Assembly (NCBI GenBank): GCA_015501595.1
Contig: JADNRX010000150.1
Span: 1-64,000, forward strand
DNA length: 64,000 bases
Direction: 5' to 3'
Source of the DNA: Hymenopellis radicata
Taxonomy: Eukaryota > Basidiomycota > Agaricomycetes > Agaricales > Physalacriaceae
Part shown: in pieces, positions 12,060 through 22,236 of the stretch
How positions within the stretch are numbered: position 1 is the first letter of the stretch
Layout: each line of letters begins with the position of its first letter
Made by a program: the position numbers and the translations under genes
Notes under the pieces: generated by a model
The model's input: the letters and a program-made list of their open reading frames with translations, nothing else
What the model was told of the DNA's origin: nothing
Databases searched by the model: none

Positions 12060-13180
12060 GTGGTATGAAGATATGCGCACCTTGACGACGACGCCGCCTG
12101 CAGCAGACAGCGCGGCGTCGGGCTCCAGAATCAATCCCTGCTCCGGAGGGTCTCCACCATCATTGTCGAAGATTTGCGGCCTCGTTGGAGGGCTTACGCA
12201 TCCTGCGGGGCCGCCGGGGCTCTTCAAGCCCGCGAATCCACGAAAAAAGTGGTAAAAAGAGATAGAATGAAGGAGAATGACGCCTGGAAGACCCGCGTCC
12301 CCTGGTTGAGTCGTCGGGGTCCAGGCGTCGTGAGGTGGTGGTGGTTGAAGAGAGAGATCGCGCAGAAAAAAGCATCTCGATCACCTCTCGGATGATCGGA
12401 CCGGGCTGCTTTTGGCGACTTGAACAGCATCCAGCGCGATAACGGGGGAGAATTGAGCCTTCGCATATTGTGGGATGCATTCACAGCGTAGTTTAGAGTA
12501 TTTTATTTTTTAGCTCAATTTTTGGTGTATCACTAAGATGATACCATCTATCCAATCATCACTAGGTCTTCGTCTCTCTCAAGATACACATAACAAAGTT
12601 ACTACCTAAATTTCACCTGTATTAATTAGCTTTAGGTATTAAGAATGCATGACAGCAAAAATTAGAGCTGCCGAGGAGGTTGACGGCGCTGAAGAGCACA
12701 ATGTCTAGCTGGTGTGATGGTATACTATCCATATAAGGGTAATTCCTTGTTTTCACGCAGTAGTATCACCAAAAATTTCATTGTAATATATAAGATAACT
12801 ATACTGTATAAGATCCCGACACTTTAATCGCCACTCCGAGCCCGTCATCACTGTCCCGAGCGTCGACAAGCTCGTTCCGTTCGTGATCGGATGATCGATC
12901 CGAACGATCCGGACAGTGATCGAACACTGTTCGAAGTCGTTCTCTCTCTCTTCGACCACCACCATCAACTCATTTCCCCTGCGATTGACTTTGTGTCGTC
13001 GCCCACTCTCACGGAGATCGACTTTGCGTCGTCTCTTTTGGTCTGATAGGCTTGAAGAGCCACGCTGGATGCGTAAGCCCTCCAACGAGGCCGCAATTCC
13101 TCAACAATGTTGATGGACCCTTGGTTGACTCGGGAACGCGACGCCGCGCTGTCTGCTGACAGGCGGTGTCAAAAAGGTGC
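12060..13180. repeat. Long imperfect inverted duplication inside the hAT element
   Basis: The plus-strand arm at about 12090-12350 (GCCTCGTTGGAGGGCTTACGCATCC, CGACGCCGCGCTGTCTGC in complement) recurs inverted at about 12940-13170. A related direct copy lies at about 11845-11960. These are copies of one repeat family in opposite orientations, forming a fold-back structure with a spacer of about 0.5 kb. No coding content is supported. Confidence 0.55.
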
Positions 13181-13239
13181 GCATTTCAATCTCGGCACCT
13201 GCTGGAGCTGCTGTATGCCCCGCTAGGACGACTCGAAGG

Positions 13240-13271
13240 CCGTTGCTAGGGCGTGCTGGCCCTAGCAACGG
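13240..13271. repeat. Perfect 12-bp hairpin (CCGTTGCTAGGG / complement)
   Basis: The two arms are at 13240-13251 and 13260-13271, separated by 8 nt. Function unknown; it may be a terminus or recombination relic within the nested repeats. Confidence 0.7.
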
Positions 13272-13619
13272 GCCAACATCGACGCGTAAGCCCCTCGAAA
13301 GGGCAGCAGACGACCAATGACGACAACGACGGCCTGCAAGAGGCTATGCTGCGATGGGTGATGCCTTTGGGCCCCCCAAATGGGCAGCAAACGACGAACG
13401 ACGATGGAGAATGTCTTTCTCGCAGCTGTGAGGACGACTCCGCCGAGCGAGTAGATTTGGGAGTCGGGCTGGATGGTGTCGCGGATGCATCCAGCCCAAA
13501 ACGGTGCGTATTTCTTCACACTTTTAATTTTTATGCCGTGCAGGCTTCTATTCCGCTGCAGTTGTGCTCGCCTTCGGCCACGTCACCTCTCTGTCCTTGT
13601 CCGCGATTGAGTCCGCATG

Positions 13620-15215
13620 CCCCATCAGCAAGTTGCTAGGCCCGTATTCGGCGTAATCCTACGCGAATTACGCGATTTACGCGATTACACTTTTGCGTAA
13701 TTCTACAAGGTACATACGAAATTCATATGCTCGAAGCATAATAGCTACTTTGTGAATTACGCGAGATTACACCTAACTTTCGCCCTGAATTATGCCTCTA
13801 TTATACACCAATTTATGGGTTTGCTCGCCTCACGGCATACCAATTGAGAGTAAATGATTGAATTTCAGATGTAAATATCGTGCTATGCTATGCTATAGAA
13901 ACAGTGGTGGTACAGGCAGCACCGGTGTCGAGGGAAACATTTGGACGCTAAAGGAAATCACCGCTGAATCCAACTACGCGCGTGGTGCAGCACCTGACGG
14001 AGGCGTTAGTCAACAATCGAGAACTTGAGGAGGAGCTTACCAGTTACAGCGACATGAAGAGTGCGGTGGAAGGTTTCAGCCCTCGGTGTCGTTGTCCGTC
14101 CTCCCAGTCTCCTCCTCGTCCATGCCTGCTCATGTGGCCGTACGCACTTGCTGCTGCTATTGTCGTCGTCCGCGGCTCTACTCATGTCGTCGTACGCACC
14201 TGCTTGTGTGGTACCACGGTTCTTCTCTTGCCTTGTGGATTGTCCTATCGCATCAATCATCCTCGAGTATTCGTGTCACAGTGCCTGACGGAGGTGTTAG
14301 ACATCGGCTCAGACTCGAAGACTAACAGAGAATGATCGTGGGTTCGTGCTTACCAGTAAGGGTGACATGAAGAGAGAGGTTGCAGCGCTGTGGTGGTAGC
14401 AGGCAAGAGTTGTGGTGGTCGAGGGGCAAAGGTGGTCGTCTAGGTTCTGGGCGTTGGGTGCGGGTGAGCGTCAAGTCAACGGATAGTCGGCACTCACAAA
14501 AAGGCATACCCGCCAGACACATTCCAGATTCCCAAGAAGACGGTACGGGCAACATAGGTGGGATATAACAACACGATGGTATATACACCCAGTTGAACGC
14601 CGAGCAGCTCACATCGCACTGGTACTACCAGACTTGCGAAGCTTTAACTGCGGGGTGCATCACGCGAACGAGGTGGACAAGCACCTGTCCGGCACCTGCA
14701 AGTCCCACTCGCCGCGCAGTTGCGGGCCATGCAGCTGGACGACAAATGTGTAGCCGGCGACTATGGGAGATGAAATATATGCCCAGTCAGCGCTGCACCA
14801 GCGTGAGCAATAGTGGACGCACCAAGACTATGTCCTCATCATCCACGTCGACCTTCTCCAGCCGCCATCATAAGAGTCGTCCTTGCAGTCCTTAACCTTG
14901 AAAGGTGGGATGTTGTGGCATCAGTAGAAAGAGGTAAGCACAGCGCGTGAATGGTGGTGGAAGAGTAAGAGTGTCCTACCATATTGGGCGTTTGGTTGGT
15001 TTGCGCACGGACCACGAGTCGATCACGGACTTGGTATTTTTTTCAACTTCCATAACAGCTCTGGCGTAAGTCAAGTTGGAAGGCGTAATAAATCGAAACC
15101 GCTGTATCAGCGTAATATGGCATAAGTTGAGCAAATTTTCTCGCTGTCATTACACCTCATTACGCGATTATACTGCTTACACCAATTTACGAGCCTCCGA
15201 ACTTGCTGATGCCCT
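13620..15215. mobile_element. Possible nested element with TACGCG-rich ends
   Basis: CATCAGCAAGTT near 13625 recurs inverted near 15205. Inward of each lies an imperfect inverted repeat (CGTATTCGGCGTAATC versus CGTAAATTGGTGTAAGC) and a cluster of AATTACGCG/GCGTAAT words (13640-13770 and 15060-15180). This suggests a second transposon with subterminal repeats nested in the hAT element. No transposase and no clear target duplication were found. Confidence 0.4.
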
Positions 15216-15661
15216 CCCCCCCCCCCGCGCTAATTTTTTGTCGTCGGTATGCGGGTAGCATCATTGTGCATCCCGCGCCGGCTCAAAATATCTGCATTCC
15301 TATTGTAGTCGTACGCCAGTCATACACATGTATATACATTTAATGTAGCTTTAGTGCAACCAAACTTGATCTAGTAGATTTGAGTATACCATCAATAACA
15401 TTGGGACAAGCCTCTGAACATGAGTATTTTTGCACAGTTAGGGCGGTCACGACCGGTTATCAGCGGTTAGTGACTGGTCTAACCGTACACCAGTCAGACC
15501 GGTCACTAACCGGTCTAAAAACTGCAGTTAAGCGCCGGTTACGGTCAGACCGCGGTTACGGTCACCGGTTAGGCCTAAAAAAATTTTCCCCTGCGGGGCA
15601 CGGTCAACGGTCATGGTAGGTAAGGTCCAAAGACCTAACCTAACCTGACTTTCAAACACTA

Positions 15662-15669
15662 CACACGAC
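15662..15669 (+). repeat. 8-bp target site duplication, right copy (CACACGAC)
   Basis: Identical to 11272-11279. The reading frame of the interrupted gene resumes directly after it. Confidence 0.9.
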
Positions 15670-16417
15670 TACCACGCCTGGGACGAAGGCCGCAGAACGT
15701 CGTAAAGAGATGCAAGACTTGGTGAATGCATGTTTGCGCGATGGAACTAGGATGGTACGTTTTAAGATTTCTCTTACGATGTAGGCTGACTGTGGCTACT
15801 AGGGACGTCTGGAGATGATCAACTTTCAGATTCAGCCTGTCAAGTGGCGTGGGCGACGCGTCAAACTCAATTGGAGTCCCTCAGACCCCTTAGACCCCAT
15901 TGTCGTGCGCCCAATCCTCTGGGAACTCGCCGAGATCAATTTCCGCTGGGAGTTGCTCTCCCTCGACAGTGTCCTGTACACTCTGCAGACGGAAAGGGCC
16001 TTGATGGATAGTGAGGAGGAAGGTCAGCGGGACGATTGGGAGGAATACGACGCAACAACCCGCCTAGATCGCGAGGCGGCAATTCTGTCGTCAGCTTTGG
16101 CTTATTGTGGCGGTTCGATTGTTCCCAGCCAATGCGAGGAACTCGACATTGGCTTCGCCTCACAGAACCCGTCCCAGAGACAGGCAGCCATATGTGGTCT
16201 CTTCTTGATCATGAAGGGGTGGTCACTTTCACGGAAATCGATGCCCAACGATACTCGCACAGCCGGGAATAGGATGGCTCTCGTCGTCAAGGAGAATCGG
16301 AGCCTGTCTGGACAAGAGCTCGACAACACCGAGTACCTCATTGTGCTCTGGTATGTTGAATGCTTCGCAACCGTCTTCAACCGTGCACCCATCGTACCAC
16401 GTCGCCGTCATATGTAG

Positions 16418-16790
16418 ATGAAAGTGTGTGTTATCTTGGCCTATTTTTTGAGGTTCTCGCTTACATTGCTCAGCAGCTTATTTTTTTTTGGTACTATCTT
16501 GGACTTATACGCATATATCTCATCCGCCGCGTTCAAATTTCAGTGTATTTTACTCTCCTTACAGGTGTGCTTCGAGCAAATCCAAAAATGGCAAGTTCCA
16601 GCGGTAAGTTTCAGATGGTCCGTGCGCACTGGTCTGTGCATGGGACTGGCATGCAGGGTGTTCTGGGACCCTGTCCCAAAATGGTATATAGGTCTTGAGC
16701 TTATTTCTCTCTCTCTCATTCCGTTCATCTCATTTCCTCTCATTTCCTCTCTTTACTTTCGTGCTCGTCGTCATTCCTCATCAACGTTCG
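16418..16790. other. Intergenic spacer, probable promoter of the next gene
   Basis: 373 bp between the stop of the split gene and the next ATG. It contains pyrimidine-rich stretches (TTTTTTTTT near 16480 and CTCTCTCTCATTCC near 16710), which are common near fungal transcription starts. No gene. Confidence 0.4.
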
Positions 16791-18493
16791 ATGCCTGGTG
16801 TTCAGCGCACAGGCCGGTCTGTTGCTACGCGCACAGCCCGCACGTCTCGTACATCGCTTACCGCCGCTGGCGCTATGCGTTCGCGCTCGGACCCCGACCC
16901 TCTCAGTGTGCGTCGCAAGACCCCTGCTGAGGAGAAGGCGGCCAAGCAGAAGCGCATGGACGGTGGGTTGCTACCGCAGTTCGTGCTCCAGTACTGACTT
17001 CCATCGTGTAGAGCTTAGGGCGAAGAATGCTGAAGTCTTCGCGCGCAACGCCGCCCTCCACGCAGAGGAGGCGGAACGCGATGCCGACGAGGCAGCGTTG
17101 GAGGAGGGATACGCCGGTAAGTTCTTACACACTCGCAATTCTCGCGACTTAGCGTTATAGCCCCGACCGTCGCTGTCCAGGACGGCGACGACGAGGACGA
17201 TGAGCATGGCCAGCAAGACGCCCTGCCTCCGTCGGACGATGAGGACGACGAGATCCCCATCGCGTCGAGCGATCCCATTGACTTCGACGCGTCTTCAGAT
17301 GACATCGTAAGTTTGACTGTCCCTGCTGCTTAGTGTTTCACTTGTACTCATTTCCTCGCAAGCTCGTCACTTTCGAGAAGGATCCCTTCGTGACCCCGGC
17401 CAAGAAAGTGCGCAAGCGCCGTCGGGCTAGCGACGACGACGGCGACGACGATGCGCCGCCTGCCAAGTCGGGCAAGGTTACCAAGGCCGACATGACCCCG
17501 AGGACCCAGCGTTTCACTGGCGACGTCAAGGCCCAAGTCGTCCTTGTCACGGCTACAGACAATCCCTACCCCGGCAGTCTCAATCGTGAGGTACACGTCG
17601 AAGGGATCATGGCTGCCGTCGTCGACAAGAGTGGTGATCCCGAGCATGAGGACACCTTCAGGCGCCTCAAGCGTATGCCTGAGAAGTTCCAGGCCGTTGT
17701 GGCATGGGTAAGTGCTTGCTTTCATTTCGTTGACTTGTACTCAATGTCAAACAGGTCCTCTATGCCCGTGGCGCCTTTGTGCACCAGCTCGCCGTGGTCT
17801 GCAGGCAGCACGTTGCTTCTCTTGGGATCCCGGGCTCGATGAAGCCGCATCAGGTCGTCGATGTGGTCACATGGCTCCTCAAGACCGAGGCATGGAAGTT
17901 TGGCGGCCTGGATCTCCTCGTACGTGTAATGTTCCGTTGTCTTTGGTCCACTCTGATGATTGGCTCAGAAGCGTGACTATAATCGGGCTGCTCCTTTTGG
18001 GGCGCCCTTCTTCGAGTCTGTCGCTCGCTCGATGTTTATGGAGGGTCGCAAGAAGCAGAGTGGTGAGACCTTCCGCCACCTGATCGAGGTCCAGCGCCTT
18101 CCGTTGGTGTTCATGGCCCTGACGATGACTGCCGTGTGTTCCATGTCCCCTTTTGTCTGGCTATGACTAATTTCTGTCCAGATTGAGCACTGTTTGACCG
18201 AATGGCGTGTTGGGACTCAACGTCGTGCCGACTTTAAGGAGGACGCCTCTGTCCGTTATCTCTACCACCTTGCCGGCCTTGAGCATGTCAGGGACAAGGC
18301 CCCTACTTACATTGACAACTTGCAGTCTATCCTTTTCAAGGATATGTTGTAAGTTCTGTGGTTTCTTTCTTTGGACTGTGCTGACATCTCCCTTAGGGTT
18401 CACACTAACAAAACTTTCCTTCTTGAGGCTGCAGTGTCTGATGCTTTGGGCTCCCTTGACTTTGCTGCTCTTGAGAAGTCTGTGGGCAAGTAG
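16791..18493 (+). CDS. DUF6532-like protein, intact
   Basis: Starts at MPGVQRTGRSVATRTAR. Eight exons join without frame problems, with introns near 16963-17011, 17117-17160, 17307-17362, 17708-17754, 17920-17968, 18134-18181 and 18349-18397. The N-terminal ~60 residues are basic, followed by a coiled-coil-like Ala/Glu segment, an acidic stretch rich in DDEDDE, and a basic cluster (KKVRKRRR) that could be a nuclear localisation signal. The C-terminal half contains the pattern TAIEHCLTEWRVGTQ followed by a DF..D..YLYHL block, which I recognise as the basidiomycete DUF6532 domain. The molecular function of that domain is unknown to me. The family is expanded in mushrooms, and this copy sits between a transposon-like gene and tandem repeats, so it may be transposon cargo. 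Its clean structure suggests it is expressed. Confidence 0.7.
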
Positions 18494-18599
18494 GTTGTTG
18501 CTCTTGCTCCTTGTTTCAGGCTTTTTTTGGTTTTTTCATTGTGACTACTTGCATGCTTCCTCTAATTTTAGAATACAATCATTAGTGGCTGTTCGAAGC

Positions 18600-19550
18600 C
18601 TTTCGAAGCCTTTTAGGTAGTCTAGGTAGTCTTTTAGGTAGTTAATCCTGAATCGAATCGTCTATTATGCTCCTTTTGTTTGAATGAAATCATTCTTGCT
18701 GCTTCTTCTCTTTGACTTTAAGTGTCTTTTAAGTTCTAAGAGATGTTCTTTTAAGGTGCTTGAGAGGCAGTATATGGGCAGTTAAAGGGCGGTTTGGAGA
18801 CACTTGAGTGGCAGTCGAAAGACACTTCGGAGAGACTTGAAAGGTGGTCAGCAGACACTTGAAAGGCGATTGAAAGGCAGTTGAAAGACAGTTGGAAAGC
18901 AACTTAGGCTAAGGTTCACAATAACATATACTTTAAATCAACTCTATAGCAGTTGGAAGGCACTCGGAAGGCAGTCAAAAGACACTCGGAAGGCAGTCAG
19001 AGGACACTCGAAAGGCTGTTGGGAAGCAACTCAAGCTAAGGTTCATGAAGACGTATACTTTAAGTCAGCTTTGTAACCGTTGGAAGGCACTCGGAAGGCA
19101 GTCAGAGGATACTCAGAAGACAGTTGGGAAGCAACTTAAGCTAAGGTTCACGAAGACGTATGCTTTAAGTCAACTCTGTAACAGTTGGAAGGCACTCGGA
19201 AGGCAGTCAGAGGATACTCGGAAGACAGTTGGGAAGCAACTTAAGCTAAGGTTCACGAAGACGTATGCTTTAAGTCAACTCTGTAACAGTTGGAAGGCAC
19301 TCGGAAGGCAGTCAGAGGATACTCGAAAGGCTGTTGGGAAGCAACTTAAGCTAAGGTTCACGAAGACGTATGCTTTAAGTTAACTTTAGAGAGTCTTTTA
19401 AGAGCTTTTAGAATGCCTTAAAGTGTCTTAAGCTGCCTTAAAGCACTCGTCAACGTGAACCTTTGTTTTAAGCGTCTTATTAGCTTACTTATCTTTATTA
19501 TCTTTTCATGTCTTAAGACGCTTTAAGTTGCTTAAAGTCGCCTTAAGCCA
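18600..19550 (+). repeat. Tandem repeat block (105-bp unit) and CTTAAG-rich terminus
   Basis: From about 18720 the sequence is made of degenerate GGAAGGCAGTCAGAGG / GTTGGGAAGCAAC units. Between 19045 and 19383 the unit is a regular 105 bp with about three near-identical copies, each with GAAGACGTATGCTTTAAGT. As 105 is divisible by three, the array stays open as a 35-residue repeat (KTYALSQLCN..), which I regard as incidental. From 19390 to 19550 the DNA turns into CTTAAG/CTTTAAG words, inverted relative to those at 1-60. Confidence 0.85.
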
Positions 19551-20692
19551 TATAGGCCTTTCGAGATGAAGTGCTCGACCAGCGGACAAACAGGAAACAT
19601 CCCAATATCGCCGATGGCTCCGAGAGACTGTGGATGGAGGTCCAACCGACGTAGGGCGTGTGCACTCATGGCAACCAGGTGGTGTAGTGAAATGAGGTCT
19701 TGTTGCTCTGCCGGGGGGGCATGTCGGCGCCACTCAGGCTGCTTGACTGTAAGTGACTGGAGACTCCATGAAGAGTCACGCTGTGCTCCGGACAAAGACT
19801 CAGCAGCGTCATGGTCCAATGAAGAAACGACGTCCCGAGGAAGATAAGAAATAGTCAAGGCCCGAAGACAAGGCCAACGGCGAATGATATCAGGGATGAC
19901 ATGCTGGAGTCTTTCTTTGCACCATGAAGAGTCTCGGGCGGCGCATTGGGTGCAGATAGGATGTGGGACAAGCAGGTCGAGATGCGATAGGTTCATGCGT
20001 TCGACAATGGGATCGTTGGTATTGAACCCGTATTTCGAATGACTGAAACTTGGGTCTTCTGGAACGTCGCATGTTCGAAGAGTAAATGTACGCAGCCGCG
20101 AGCATAACTCTGGCCGAGCTAAGAGCAGCGCGAGGAGCTTTGAGAAGCGCCTGGAGATGACATCCCGGACTCCGGGATCATGCGAAAGATTATGATAGAC
20201 TGGATGGAAATCGTCAATGATACCCATGGGGTCCGTGTAGATGAGCTCGGGACAGACATTCCGCATCTGGGTACAAACGCGCATGATGGACAGCAAGGCG
20301 CGAGTCGGGAGATAGGAAAGTATATGGAGATGTAGCTCTGGCGGTAACAATAGGAATGGGACTGGAGCGGCTGTAAGAGACCCGCGACCCGTGGGTAAAG
20401 CCGCCGACAATGATGATGGCGTATTAAATCGGTGGACGAACGCGACTGGATCCGATGTGTCTAGGGAGTGCACATTGAATGCACTGCCTAGATTCCGTAG
20501 TTGCAACAGGATCACGGCCGTCAACTGTTCAGGGCCGAAATAGACTGGATATGTCCTCTCCAACGCGCGTCTCGTAACGAAAGATTCCATCATGACTGCG
20601 TACCAGGATACTAGAAAATTGAAGCAACAATGACTGTAGTGATGCATCTTTTCCAGTAGCTCAGATTGAGGAGGACGAGGTCCGTCACTCAT
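19532..20692 (-). pseudogene. F-box protein, 3' end cut off by repeat DNA
   Basis: The single open frame gives about 386 residues, starting MSDGPRPPQSELL. An F-box motif lies at about residues 112-150 (LLPPELHLHILSYLP followed by the MRVC..MRNVC block), typical of substrate receptors in SCF ubiquitin ligases. Leucine-rich segments with patterns such as LRTFTLRTC, LSHLDLL and LRALTISYLP follow, as in fungal F-box/LRR-like proteins. The last residues (GLYGLRRL) are read from the CTTAAG repeat block, so the original C-terminus is missing. F-box families are greatly expanded in agaricomycetes and the substrate cannot be guessed. It is labelled a pseudogene because of truncation, though the remaining frame is clean. 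Confidence 0.65.
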
Positions 20693-20833
20693 GGTACGCC
20701 AAAAATTGTGATGAAGGCGATCCTCGAAGCCGGCAGCACTACAGGGAGCACCAGTATGACTGGTGGCTAGTGGCGGATTCCATGACTGCGACTGCCGCGA
20801 AAGACGAAGAAGATCTGAATGGCAATCGCGCTC

Positions 20834-21257
20834 TAGGGATCCGCACCGTAACCGTACAATACGGCTTACGGTTACGGATTGTACGGGTACCCGTACCGTC
20901 CCGTATGCCTTGGTGACGCGCCCCCATACGGTTACGGGACCGGTACGGGTTACGGGTGGCAGGTGCCCGTACTAGTGTGGCGTCAGCAGATTGTACAACA
21001 CAGCGTGCTGTAGCCATTCCACGTACCTCTCTTTGCCTCAGATCGCTACCACCAACTAATCTTCATTGTCTGGATGGCATACCACGGCCTCCAGAGTCCA
21101 ATCCCCCACCCGTATGGACGCCGTAACGGTTACCCGTAACCGTACCGTAAGTGGTCTTGAACGCACCTTTACGGTTACGGGTCCGGGACGGCTCCAAACC
21201 GCAATGCACCGTAAAGTATACGGCCGTAACCGTATACGGTTACGGTTCGGATCCCTA
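20834..21257. mobile_element. hAT-type MITE, 424 bp
   Basis: TIRs begin TAGGGATCCG[C/A]ACCGTAACCGTA on both ends, inverted. TCGCGCTC is duplicated exactly at 20826-20833 and 21258-21265, the 8-bp duplication expected of hAT elements. Both halves are packed with CCGTAACCGTA subterminal motifs around a non-repetitive centre (about 20985-21100). There is no coding capacity. It lies between the F-box gene and the unknown gene, both on the minus strand. Confidence 0.92.
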
Positions 21258-21365
21258 TCGCGCTCTCGCGCAACTGCTAGAATGAAATTGACAAGGAGGA
21301 AATTGGAGAGGGTTAGGTTGATATATTCAACAATCCCCTGCTCGTAATCCTCTTCGTAAGGGCCT

Positions 21366-22236
21366 TCAAGGGATATTAGAATGAAAACGGACAAATTCGA
21401 CGGAAGAACGTACGCCTCGGCGGTAGACTGTAATGCAACCCCGCCATAGCGGCCAGGTCGACTCCGGGCTTTGAGCCAGGCGTAGCAATGCTGTAAGGAA
21501 CTGGAACTGATTTGGAGGCTCCGTCATAACGACCACCAGAAGAGCCGATACGGCGCGATGAGCACCGATCGTTGGGCAGTACTTGTTCTCCCAGGTCATT
21601 TTCTGCGTATACTCGTGCGGATCAGGGACTATGGCGGATTGGTGGTGCATTCCTACGACTCTGCTGAGGTACTCGTCTGGAAAGAGAGCATCATCATTGA
21701 CGCCAAGATCTCTCCAAGCCTGTATTGACGCGTTCGGTTTCGGGACTGTGGACCGTCTTCTCTCCGCTTCATCGGCAACGGCAGATGCAAGTGAGCCGGC
21801 GAATACAGTGAAGTCGGCGTCCATTGCCTCCATCGTCGACGAGCCATGTAGGGCGAACTCGGACTCATCACTGGAGGACGATGTGATCTGAACATGCCTG
21901 CCAAATACTATCGACATACGGCGAGCAGGACTTTAGACGGCTCGCGTATAACTTACAATGCCACGGTATAGTTTCAGCTTGATACGCAGGATGCATGCTG
22001 GTTGGGCCAAGCAGCGATGGAGGACTCGATCGAGTGTGGTTGGATTGTGGGTGGGCAGAGCTAAGAGATGCCGACGTGCCGGACCTGAAAGGTTGACCAT
22101 CTATTGAAGCATTGCGGGAAGAAGTGCGGCATGAAGAAGGTGAAATTCCCACCTCTGCGCCGGGAGACGGCCTGTTAATATTTATGTGTAACCTAGTGCA
22201 CAAATTTACATATCGCTGCTGCTGAGCGCTGAACAA
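21366..22236 (-). CDS. Hypothetical protein, unknown family
   Basis: Two exons join in frame across a 49-nt intron at 21908-21956 (GTAAGT..ATAG), giving WH-LFGRHVQITSS at the junction. The N-terminal exon begins at the ATG at 22234-22236 and is Ser/Pro-rich. The second exon contains an acidic Ser stretch and AVADEAERRR. It ends after a frame of about 180 codons, shortly before the MITE. Another coding-like stretch (ISLEGPYEEDYEQGIVEYI) lies in a different frame at 21300-21390, so the annotated 3' end may be wrong. No domain recognised. Confidence 0.45.

Larger units (their letters stand above)
11280..15661. mobile_element. hAT-type non-autonomous DNA transposon (4.4 kb)
   Basis: The ends are TAGCGTTTGAAAGTCAGGT (11280-11298) and, inverted, TAGTGTTTGAAAGTCAGGT (15643-15661), a 19-bp TIR with one mismatch. 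CACACGAC is duplicated exactly at 11272-11279 and 15662-15669. An 8-bp duplication and a TAG/CAG start are hallmarks of hAT elements. Subterminal regions (11290-11480 and 15425-15640) are packed with AACCGGT-like motifs in both orientations, probable transposase-binding sites. No transposase frame exists inside, so it is non-autonomous. The interior holds a tRNA-like sequence, an inverted duplication and a second, nested repeat unit. It is inserted in a protein-coding exon. Confidence 0.9.
9732..16417 (+). pseudogene. Unknown basidiomycete protein gene, split by a hAT insertion
   Basis: This is a long multi-exon gene of a family I do not recognise. It starts at ATG 9732 (MPNSFEGELGRVFARND). 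Plausible introns are 10411-10464, 10844-10897 and one near 15757-15803. One +1 frame change lies near 9996 in a CCCC run. The protein has a mixed N-terminal domain, a Ser/Ala/Pro-rich linker (about 10690-10960) and a conserved-looking C-terminal domain ending at PRRRHM* (16417). The 4.4-kb element at 11280-15661 interrupts it. Removing the element and one 8-bp target copy joins ILDTHTT to TTPGTKAAERRK in frame, which shows the two halves were one gene. No catalytic motif, signal peptide or membrane segment was seen. The gene lies next to the DUF6532 gene in the same orientation, so the two may belong to one mobile unit. Confidence 0.6.

Noticed and set aside
19045..19383. 112-codon ORF with 35-residue repeats
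   Set aside because: Openness follows from a 105-bp unit without stops; no sign of a promoter or of selection.
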